Assembly (NCBI GenBank): GCA_036768485.1
Contig: JAVLUZ010000771.1
Coordinates: 2,038,862 to 2,102,861 of the forward strand
DNA from: Mermis nigrescens
Taxonomy: Eukaryota > Nematoda > Enoplea > Mermithida > Mermithidae
Direction of reading: 5' to 3'
Length of the DNA stretch: 64,000 nt
Part shown: positions 24,901-36,900 of the stretch, piece by piece
How positions within the stretch are numbered: position 1 is the stretch's first letter
How the letters are laid out: every line of letters begins with the position of its first letter
Notes under the pieces: model-generated
The model's database searches: none
Told to the model about the DNA's origin: nothing
The model's input: only the letters and a program-made list of their open reading frames with translations
Program-made: the position numbers and the translations under genes

Positions 24901-27900
24901 CGCCTTCCCGACTGTTGTTCGCTAAGAACTATCCACACAAGCACACTGGGGAGGGGTATGAGGGGTATCCTCTACCAGAACTTTCAAAAAACATACCCCA
25001 AGCTGCTTTCGGACCAAATTTTATTGCTCAAACCATGAAAAAACGGCAGTATAATTTCAAGTACACATACTTATTATTGTAGCAACTTAGTTCCTCTCTG
25101 ATGACCTCGCCTGCTTATATGATTTTTTACGTGCTTTTGTATATTTTTTTCTGTATATAATACTAATCTTGCCTACTTCTTCACGCTTTACTTAGGCTTT
25201 TGCGCCTCGTAAACCATGTAATCTCTCATTATTTAATTTTTGGGTACATTCGTGCTATTTCTCGCGTCTTTTTGTTTCTTTCTTACTAATAGCATGCTGC
25301 AATTCAATCTCTGTCTTTTTTTCAATATTTGTTACCAATTTATTTTTTAATAGTACATACTTTATTTTTTAAAAATTTTTTCTCTATATTACCTTTTTTC
25401 TTTCTCGTTTTTCCCCCGTACTTATGACTTCTTGTTATTTCGAACAATAGTTCAATTCATTCATCCAATTGTTATTTGTTTTCATGCAAATTTAACCACA
25501 AATGTTCACGAAGAAAAAATGCGAGGGATTAAGGTCCAAAATTTGTCAATAAAGAACAGAATTATTCATTCACCCCCGAGAAATTCGGTCTGCCCCTCCT
25601 AGAACCTCTGACCACGTGCATGTATGTAACCATCCTACCTTGCCAACTTTGCATTGTTAATGACTGTGCTGTCTTCCCGACTATTTGGCCTTCCCGCTAA
25701 TTGTCCTTGAGCTGTAGTAACATCCTATGTATGTGCATGTAGTTAATGTCTCCCACGCATTATGGGGACAAATCAGAAGCAAATTTCAAAATTTAAATTC
25801 CTCCTTAAGGAAAAACAAATCGTATAATTGCAAATTTTAATGGACGTTTCACTATGAATGTCCTGAAGTATACATATGTATATGCAGAAGCGTAACCAGG
25901 TGGGGGGCGGGGGGGCCCGCTCCCCCCCGAAATGAAAAAATAATTTTTTAAAAGCAAAGGGGGACCCTTGCTTTTTTCTTCAAGTGAAGTGGAAACGGAT
26001 TGTGGACAGCCATAATGCGTTTTTAGCACACTTTGTAGCTTCTAAACCATGTTCTGTTTTTTCTTACTTTAGAAGCCCAGATTTTACTTAAAAATAACGA
26101 ATTTGTCAAAAATTTTCGCGCTTCGCGCCGAATTTCTTATGTTCTATGTTTTTTCTTACCTTAGAAGCCTAGATTTTACTTGAAAATAACGAATTTGTCA
26201 AAAAAATTTATGTTTTTTCTTACCTTAGAAGCCCAGATTTCACTTAAAAATAACGAATTTTTCAAAAATTTTCGGTGCTTCGCGCTGGATTTCTTATGTT
26301 CTATCTTTTTTCTTAACTTAAAGCTCCAGATTTTACTCGAAAATAACGAATTTGTAAAAATTTTCGACGCTTCGCGCTGGATTTCTTATGTTCTATCTTT
26401 TTTCTTAACTTAGAAGCCCAGATTTTACTTAAAAATAACGAATTTGTCAAAATTTTTCGGCGCTTCGCGCTGGATTTCATATGTTCTATCTTTTTTCTTA
26501 CCTTAGAAGCTCAGATTTTACTTAAAAATAGCGTATTTGTCAAAAAATTTTCGGCGCTCCGCGCCAATTTATTATGTTCTGAATTAGTTTTCTTAACAAA
26601 ACTGCAAAATTAAATGCAAAGAAGAGAATTTCGAAATGTTTTGGAGTCAAGCTTCAATTTGATATTGAGAAATTAGTCATACCGATAGGTTAAAAGATAG
26701 ATTTTTTATATCCAAATTTGAAATAAAGCAAGAAAATTTTTGAATTTTTTAAAATTTTTTCACTTCACTGTAATATAGATCTTGTCAAGAAACGCTCAAA
26801 AATGCCATTATTTTCGCGGTTCCCGAGATATAGGACTTCAAAAATTTTGCCCCCCCGAAATAAAATCCTGGTTACGCCCCTGCATATATGTATATATGTA
26901 TACTGCATTATGAAACTTTCTTCCAGGGTCGTATTGAAACATAAGTTTACAGTAAAAAACTACATATGTTTGCCATCAGATAGAACGTCCATTTTTGTAT
27001 GGAAAGCTTTTATTCTCGATTTTGACTAAGGTTAGGATACAGATCGAATTATGCCATAAGCGACACACAAGTTTTTTGTGCAACAGAAACGCGTCATTTT
27101 GGGCAGAGCAAGTACCAGAAGAGAATAATCGAAGCTATTTCAGAAAACATCAAATTTAAAAGGATGTTTTCAAACTTTGCTGTCATCTATTCCTTCACGT
27201 TTTGCTGCCGTTCGTAATGCTAATAGAGATCAGGCCGATTTTTCAAGTTTTCTGCTCAGAAACCAAGTTGTGCACCCCATAATAGTTCGTTATGCTTCAA
27301 CTCATTTTTCATTGCAGACGCATTTTATGCAAGTTATATGTAGATCGGAACTGAAAATTCTGCATTCAGTCGGAAAAGTAGTACTTTCGCACAATTTATT
27401 TTTATCGCGCGTGCAAACACAGTCGGGAAGACTACAAAGTCGAGAAGACTGCACGGTAGGGAAAATAGGATTTCCTCGTAGCTAAATTTAGATCTTTACA
27501 TCATTAGTCGGAAAGGCTGCACGTAAGCGCGAATCCAGGGGGTGGCCGCCTTTCAGAACCCTATTTGAAAATTTTGTGAGCAGCGGACATACGTTGAAAT
27601 GCGCCCAAAATTTAGAAATCATTTTGTGCCGGTTCGGATTATTTTTTACGTATGCTTTGGTCTTCTGGCCGCTAAAAATCACTAAAATTTATGCTAGACA
27701 TAGAGAGCATATCAAATACTATAGTTTCTGCCTTCTAGTTCACTCAAGACAGCTCAAATTTGAGTTATGAAATAGAAAACATGAAATTTTTCCGGCGCTT
27801 CGCACCAGATTTATTGTTTATCGATGTTTTTGTCTTCTAGCCCGCTCAAAACCGCTCTAATTTGACTTTGACTTGCAGTACATAACAAATTTTTTCCAGT

Positions 27901-30900
27901 TTCCGGCGCGAATTGTTTCTTATCAACATAATCTTTTTCCGTGAAGCACAACGATTAAATACAAAGACATAAGATAAGAAATTACTCGCGAATTGAATAT
28001 TGAGAAATCGATTGTGCAGATAGCTTAAATGATCAATTTTCTGTACAGCAATATTAAATAGAAGGTAAATTTTTGGAATTTTATTTTAAATATTTTTTCA
28101 CCATCGTATAGAGCTCGTCGAGATACGCTCAAAACTGTCTTTATTTTCGCTTATATACTAACGATACTCGAAATATCAGACCTCAAATTTTCGGACCGCC
28201 CCCCACCCCAAATTTTTTCCTTCCTGGATTAGCTAGTGGCTGCACGATTAGGAAGACTGCACGGATGAAAGGCTGCACGGTCGGAAACCCAATGTAGTCG
28301 GGAAGGCTGAATGATACTTACAATATAGAAGGAGCGACTATAATCGTTAACACATTTTAAATGCATCTCGAAAGGCCCAACCCAGAAAACCTACTACATG
28401 CTGAGGCGGATACAAACTTTTTTGCGGATTTCAAAGATTTCAGGGAGTTCAGGGATGTTAACTTTTTTTGACTTCAAGGATTTCATGGACTTCGAGGTTT
28501 TCAGGGACTTTAGGGATTTCAGGGACTTTAGGGATTTCAGGGACTTTAGGGATTTCAGGGATTTCAGGGATTTTAGGGATTTCAAGGACTTGAGAGATTT
28601 CAGGGACTTCAGGGATTTCAGGGACTTCAAGGTTTTCAGGGACTTTAGGGATTTCAGGAATTTCAGGGATTTCAGGGACTTCATGGATTTCAGGGACTTC
28701 AGGGATTCCGAATTCCGTTGTTTAATAGTTTCGCAAAATCCAGAAGGTTTAATAGAGACTCGTGCGTTTAGTGTTGCTATTTTGTTTTTATTTTCAGCAA
28801 GGGTACCCCAAAGGGAAAAAATCAAAACCTCGAAGTATACCAAAAAGACAGTCAAAACACGACTTTAAAGTCAAGAGTTAGACAAGGATTTCGAAATTTG
28901 CTGAAGTCAAACTAGGACTCTATGTAGATAAATCAGTCATGCAGATAGCTTAAATGATAGATTTTTATGTCCAATTTTGAAATCAATCAAAAGATTTTTC
29001 GATTTTTCTTAAATTTTTTCCTTACGCTCCTTTACATATTAGGTAATAACATTGTAAACGAAATAGCACACTGTAACACCTAAATTATGTATGTTGGTTG
29101 CTTACTTTTTATTTGTATAAAAATTGATCGACAGGTCATTCTGCTCGACCTCCTGATCGAAATATACGCAAAATTGGACTCAATAAAATCGTGTGTACAT
29201 ATGTGCTTATGACTTGTTTATCATGGTTTTTCCAGGAGCTTATGTAAAAAAACGTGTTTTCCTTCATGACCCGTTGACTATTTGTATCCGCAGAAGTGTA
29301 ATGCATCGCCACGCACCCGCATCAGTTGCTTCAGATGTCTTTTGGTCAGCTGTAGGCGGAGGTGCAAGCTCACCCTTAGCTATAGCCGAAACGTTGTTTT
29401 AATTACACGGATATTATGGAGAGTGCTTAGCTTGCTTTAGATGCGTATATGTCAGCTGCGTCAAGTACATTCACACGACACAAGCTTACCACTTCGTGCA
29501 TAGTATATAGCAAAGAGCCTGAACTCCCTGAAGTCCCTGACATCCCAATTTTTTCTGAAATCCCTGAACTCCCTGGAATCCATCGAAAATGTGTAAAACT
29601 CCAACTCCTTTAAAGCTTGCAGTAGGTTTTCTGGGTTGGCCCTCTCGAAATTGCTCCTTCACAGACGAACCGAATGCCTTTGAACCTGCTGAAAAGGAGA
29701 TATATCTCTTGATGAAGCGCGATAGTTTTCCGAAATTCACTCGCTGTGAAATATTTAAATCATTCATGGACGGTCAATTTGATGCTCAACTAAGAATACT
29801 GCCTGTCGAGGTATATTTTTTTCAATGTTCTTATTATACATTTTTCACTCTCATTAATAATAGCTCAAATAAAATAAGAATGTTACCTATTGATGAAACG
29901 ATTTGAATAAAAGCGATCAGAAGACAAGAAAAAATGAACATGGGCATATTTTCTGTCAAAATTATGTTTGAACAATGTTTTTAGCTCGAAGGACTATGAG
30001 GTCTGAATCACTACAAGTGGGCGTGGGGGTTAGACCCTAGAATTCAAAATGCCTGAGCAGACTCGGAATGAAATTTTTGACGTTTTTCCGCGATTTTTAG
30101 TCCGCCAGACCCCCGAATTCGGATGCGGTCCACATATACTCATTTCATTACTCACCATAGTAAAAACTGGATCACTTAATGCTGCATCATTCGGATAGCG
30201 AACTGAAGCTTATCACGCAAGTTTTACTCGTATTTCAGAAAGAGTAAGGGGTATATTAACAACGATGATATGCGAGCAAGGCATTTTTATTTATGCAAAT
30301 CAGTTCCTGACAAGAAAAATAAAAAAGATGAGAAATCACGTTTAAAAGAACAAAGTGATAGATTATCATCATATTTGAGCGAAATTTACGTCATATACGC
30401 ACAGAATGGTCGGCGACAAAGTCAATTGAGCAGAAGCTACCCTTAAGATTAGTGTTAACAAGAAAATAGCGGAAAAGCTGACCTTCATCCTTAATTTCTG
30501 GTCGAATTCAACATTTTTTCAAAAATATTAAAATTGCCGCCCTTTTTTGGCCTCAATATTGCCTTATCCCAAATAGAATTTCTCCTTTCTCTTTTTTACA
30601 TAGTTTTAATTTTTCAATTTTAATTTTCCCTCAAAAATCTACGTCCATCGTAGCAGACTTTAAGCAGGTTCTTATCTTGACGGAATTTTGTAATGATCCG
30701 CAATTCGGTACCTACCTACTACCGATCTGATCACGAAGCTAATAGTCAGGCAAGAAGAAAATAAATAAGTATTAGTCGCCGTAGTAGAAACTCGAAAGGC
30801 AAGTAATCCGTGTTTTTTTTGTACAAAGTCCTTTTGTACATGTACAAGATGGCCCCCAAAAGTCTTTGTACATTTTTCACACACAAATTTTGGGTACTGT

Positions 30901-33900
30901 AATATGGTATAGTAGCGATTTTAATGTGATAAAAACAGAGTTGTTCGACCTTTGGTAGTGTACTTTAGCTAATTTCTGGGTCTCTAAGGGCAAAAATCAC
31001 TAAGAATCGTCTTAAAACGGAGCGAAGCGCCAAAAATTTGACATTTTCCCTTTCGAAATGCAATTTCTGCAATATAAAGATATATAGTACACACAATTAC
31101 TCATTTCAGCGCGAAGCGCCAAAACTTTTTGCGAGTTTTAGACCTTGTTTGCAATTTTTGTCTTCCCAAAAGTCTTTGTACATGTACAAAGACGGTCCCG
31201 AAAAGTCTTTGTACATCGAGAAAAATTTTTGCCTAATACAAAAAAAACCTTGCAAGTAATAAGTATATTTATTTATATACAGAACTCACAAAAACAAGGA
31301 AAACAACTAACCGTTTTGCTATTTTAATAGTTGGCACCATATTTGCACAGCATGGGAATTCTAGGGGAGGAGGTGCCCACCATTATTGGGTCCAAAAATG
31401 GTAGGTACGCGTCGAAAACCTCGAAATTCAGCGTTGTTCTATCTTTCCAGGGCATAAAAACATTTAAAAAATTTCGAAAAAAATCAAAAAAATTGGAACA
31501 ATTGAACAAGCTATAGTCAAAACATGAGTATAATGGCGCGAAGCGCCGGAAATTTGGCACTTTTGAACAAATAGATAGCTAAAAACGCTTAAAAAAGCAT
31601 CATTTCTATAAATTTTAGAACATTTTTTGGAAACTCTCAAAAAATCGAAAATTCTGGGTGGAAGGGTGAGAAAGTTTTTGCTGGAAGGGGGTGTGAACAT
31701 TTTTCTGGGGGGTGAAACCCCGAACCCCCAAGATCATGTATGGTTGACGCACTAATAGTATACAGACACGCACGTGGGAGAGGGGTTTGAGAATTCCTGA
31801 ACCCCCCCCCCGCAGAATGTAAAAGTGGGAAATTTTCTCGGGAAAATGAGGCAAAATTATGGCAAAAAGGGATGAAAATTGAAAATTTTCTTTAAAGTGC
31901 TCTAAATTGATCGGAAACTGTGTAACAACGTAATTTTAACGCTATCTTAGCGCTTATACCAGGTTTTGAGGTTACCTTAGCCCAAAAAGTTCAATTCTAA
32001 CCCCCCCCAGATCTGCCATGCTGTGCATCTATGGTTGTACTACAATATATTTGTGATTTGCGTACGGAATAAGAACAATATAACTGAACAGTGATCACCC
32101 TTGTTAGAATATGATTTTATGCTTAATTTGATATATATATTATATAATTCAAAATTGCCTTGATTATATTTTAATTTGCTAGATTCATAAGTTTAGAAGA
32201 ACATCAAATAGCGGCTTTCGTAGTGGAAATGTTCTTTTATGAATGCACGAACAAGTTAAAAGTGTGAACATGATTATTTCCAGGTCATGCACCGATGGTC
32301 ATTTGATTTTGAAGAATTGGTTTCCTACGAGTACGGGATTTATCTGTTTCATAAATTCCTAGAAAAGGAGAGAGCCGATGAAAATATTAACTTTTGGGAA
32401 GCAGTCCAACAATACAAGAAACTTAATAGCGATGAGCATAGAAGAAAAATACTAGGTGCCAGTATATACACAGAATTCGTGTCGCCAAACGCAATCAAAG
32501 AAATCAACGTCGATGACGAATCTAGAAAAGCAGCCAAATCGGCGCTAGATACAGGCGACTTGCGAGCGTTTGATAAAGCCGAAAGGCATATTTACGTACT
32601 GATGTCATTGGATAGCTACCCGAAATTTTTAAAATCAGACATTTTTCACGATCTTCAAGACAAGCTTATCGATATAGAAGCAAGAGCTTTACACGCTGAG
32701 GTGCTAAAAGAATGGGTTACGAATCTAGAAGTTCTTCTCCAATACCACGCTGGTATGACAGTATAGGGTACAGGGTGTTTCGAAATGATCTGCTTCCTTG
32801 GTAAATATATTTGTAGATTAGAAACAAAACAAATAAATATGTCATCTTCTACATTTAATGGTGCAAGCTGTATTAAAAAAGATACAACACTTCTTATCTT
32901 ACTGCAGAAAAAGAATCATACTAAAAAATTTCAATAATGCCATAAATTCAATAATTATTTTCAACACCATTGGTATTCCTAATCTGTCTTGCTCGTTCTA
33001 GCAATAAACAACAAGTTTTGCAGTAAATCTTCATAAAATTGTAGGTCAGACAAGGCGATGCCTATTCAAGTTTTTGTGCAAGGTTCCATTTAAATGTCCT
33101 TAACCGGCTCCCTCGTGCATGGGTGTGTCGATTGTGTCCTTTAAAATTTAACCCAGATCCTCTTTCAAGTAGAGTGTTACCAGGACACAAATCGTTGCCC
33201 CAGAATCGACAAGTATTGCAAGAATCTAAAAAACGCAGAATCAAAAGCAGAAAAATTCTAAATTTGTTTTGAAAATGTTTTGAAAAGATATGCCGCGTTG
33301 TAAACAGATGCATTAGAAAGACATTACTGAACGCAGAATTGAATTCTCTGCAAAACGATAAATCTAACTTTTGTATCTATTCAAGAAGTATGTTTTCCAA
33401 GGGAACAGATCATTTTGAAACACCCTGTATATATGGTAAAACACAGCTCCATTGATCCAAAAAATTTGACTTTTAAAAGATTCAAGCTAAAACCCAGCCT
33501 AAAGAATGGCATTTAATTTAGGACAAGCAAAGCTATGCAGGAATTTCTGTCGACAAGAATCGGCGATTTTTGCATAAAACTTATTAAAAACAGTGAAATT
33601 TCGGTGGATTTCTATGTGCAGGTTGATTTAATCATACAAAAAATCGATCTAATCCCTAATAATAATCAAAATGATCAAAAGTTTAGAATTTGGGATAAAT
33701 TATTTAAGAAATTGCCAATTTAAGTCCAAGCGTGTTCTTTGAAAACTCATCTTCATTGCATAGCACCTAATCTTCTTGGAATGTGCACTTATCTCCATTA
33801 ACGTTTGTAAAAATGCACAATTATCTTTACACAATTTCGTCACTCTACTTCAAATCATTATGCATAAGAATGAACAGAAAGCATTTGATAACTCAGCAAG

Positions 33901-36900
33901 CAATGCTACATGCTGTCTTTTTCGCTTAATGCTGAAACGTTTTGACGTGCATTTGGTAAAATTCACGCGATATTCGACAGCAGGCAATGACAATTTCGAT
34001 TCTATGCTGCACACAGCTTTATCTTGAGTTTTATAATAAATAAAGAGAAATTTCAACCTCCATAATACGAGAAATTCAGCTTACAAGCATGTAATTTTGT
34101 AGAAGCATGCTCAATTCTAATTCTACACCACTATGTACGTAGTACGAGTACATGTACGATGATGTACATACAAAGATAATTTTTGATCGTTCAAAGATTT
34201 TGCAGAGATATTTCTAGTTCTACGAATCAATCGTGTGTTAAAAAGCGCTTAATTGTATGCTTTGAGAATTTTCTAAGAATTTCTTGTAGGTCGACTAATG
34301 TTGGCTAAATTCCTGAAACAAGAACACTCAGACGAAAATATTAGGTTCCTGAATGCCGTTCAACTGTACCGCGAAGTGGCTGCTCAAGGAATAAGTCCTA
34401 AGCGTCTCAAGGCCAAAGCTCGCCAAATCTACTCGGACTATGTATCACAAGAAGCTTGTTACGCCATAAACGTATCAGGGACAGCCAGAAATGTAATCAA
34501 GGTACATATAGCGCGTGCTTTCGTGAAAAAGTGAGGTGAGTATGAAAGCATTTTTCGATTGCAGCAATAAGTGGTCGTTGAGATGTACACATAATAATAG
34601 GATAATAATGTAAGAGAATAGAAATAATGCTAGAGGAAATAGGGGCTTTTAGCACGATCCTCATGTGTACATGTGTGAATGAAAATGCCGGGTCATCTGC
34701 GCGCATTTGTATCAAAGTCAGACTGTTAATTGCAGAATGCTTTCCTCTCCGCGTTATCTGTTGAATATATCAATTTTGAATAATTTGCAATTACTTTTAA
34801 AAAATGTCAAATTAGACATACTTATTATTTCACAAATTTAACTTTTCGCAAAATTGTTTGTTTACTCACCGTGCAGACGAGTATCAAAGTTTCTTTACGC
34901 CATAAAAAACCCTCAAAAATGATTCGTGAATGAATGATCTATTTCACCTTATTCCGGTTTTGTCGTCGACTACATGTATAATACATGGTGGCCCAAAAAG
35001 GCTACACCCCGATGTTATACACGTCACGACACGACTTTTCTTAATATTACCATAGAATTTTGATACTTGTTGCATTGGATAGATTAAAAGGTTTTTGGTT
35101 AAACCGTGTAAAAGATTTTGGCCGGCTGCCAGCGGTTCATGCGCTGCGGCCATTTACATACACTCATTTTTGATGTTACGCAAATCCCAAAATTTCTGCA
35201 TCCTAACATATTACCGAGTTTATAGACACTCTTTTTGACAACAACTTTCGTCAAAAAAATTATTAGCACATTGTCTAAACCTCAGAGCACGTACTCTTCC
35301 TACATAGTAAAACCGCAAGATATTGTCGAAATGGTACCCAAATTGATGACAAAACCAACACGCCTTCAGCGTTTCAGGGTAAAGACCAATCGCCGTAGCA
35401 CACGAACCGCTGGCAGCTAGCCAAAAAATTTTCGCAAGGTTTAAAAGAAGTTTGATGTTTGAAGTTCATATTAGCCAAAGTTACATATTACCTGTCCTGG
35501 GGTGTAGTCATTTTTGGGCCACCATGTATATAAGTTGCTAGTCAGCAGCTAAATCAAAGTAAATTCAAAAGCACCACATTCCTATATGTCCACTTATTTG
35601 TTGTGCGATATGTTCATGCATAAGAGAATATGAATACTTTTCTTTATGAAATGACTGACATATATCAATTGATTATCAATTAGGAAGCAAAGACAGGTCA
35701 GGGGCCAATAAGGACTGAGTTTCATCAATTGACATCAGTTTGTAAAACACGCTAAATTCGACTAGGCGTACAATTGAACTAAGTAGGTGCGCTATAGTAA
35801 GATATTGTTATTCGGCTCTTTCCTAAACTGAATAAATCTTTAAAAATCTTTTTATGTCATTTTAACGGTCTGACTCTTTTATTCCTCAAGAATTGAAAAG
35901 AAAGATCAATCCGCCATGTACTGTTAGGAAAAGAACAATCAGAACAATCAGTGACTGAGTATTCCAAGACATTTTTTCGATAATTTCTTCTGATGAAAAA
36001 TGTATTTATGTACTCGTACATACATAGATACTAATTTGATTTAGCAAAAGATGGATGTCGCGACAGCAGATTTATTTGACGGTGCAGCCCAGGATGTTAT
36101 TTTAATGCTGAAGAAGGACAGTTTCTTACGATTTGCCAAATCGACTCTTTTTGCAGATTTTTTAGCAAAGTATGGTATACGGGTAGATAACTTGGAATTA
36201 GATCGTCAGTGAATGAATATTTATTTGATTTATGCCTGTAATAATAATGTTGTACTTCATAAGGTTTCAAAGAAGATTGTGTCTGGGCTAAACCACACAA
36301 ATGCACGCAAAGAGGGGATGAGCATACATGTAACAGGGTGATCCTACCTAAAGTTGAAAATCCGCCCCACCTCCCCAGAACCAAGAAATTTTTGACGCGC
36401 TCCCCGATATTTTAAAAATTTGCGATTTTTAGCCGTTTTTAACCAAAAATTGAAGATAATTTGCCCCCCCCCCAAATGGCCGGGGACCCACCCCCAGCTT
36501 GAATATTTATCGAGATCCGTTCTACAAGAAATGGTACCCTATGAGCGAAATCCGCTGTAACAAAACCCCAGACTGAAACCCTCCATGGTCGGTCACCCTA
36601 ACTTTAATTGCGTTAACTATTTTTTTACGAACTCATTCTCTGATAGTCTGATGCACACAAATCCACATTCAGATCCCGATGGACCAATAAGAATCCCAAG
36701 AACCTGAAATTTTTGGCTTAAATAAAAATCGGATGAACACAAAAACATATGTACAAAGTTTTGCTTTGAAGCAAAAATTAGACCTCACCCTTCCATCTCG
36801 AAACCAGCTCTTGCCAAGTCATTGGTTTCGCCTCTAACTGGACACTGATTTGATGTTCGTTTGAACTTTCAATAGATTTCTTAGTCTACAAAGAGAATCA

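Larger units (their letters stand above)
24845..28312. mobile_element. Possible large DNA element with inverted subterminal CTTCCCGACTGTGCAG repeats
   Basis: Several copies of CTTCCCGACTGTGCAGT-like sequence occur at 24846-24920 and 25668-25710. The complement (GTCGGGAAGACTGCACGG-like) occurs at 27418-27470, 27503-27523 and 28243-28310. Opposite orientation at the two sides suggests subterminal repeats of one ~3.5-kb element, later invaded by elements H and 27524-28238. No transposase is visible and no clean terminal repeat was defined. Confidence 0.5.

Noticed and set aside
26040..26590. Tandem units considered as a CRISPR array
   Set aside because: Units are head-to-tail with no unique spacers, sit inside a transposon, and the genome is eukaryotic.
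28394..28868. Two overlapping ~155-codon frames, plus and minus
   Set aside because: Created by the 9-bp minisatellite, whose period keeps all frames open.
33062..33313. Minus-strand 83-codon frame
   Set aside because: Lies wholly inside the mariner-like MITE 32771-33427. No transposase motif was recognised.
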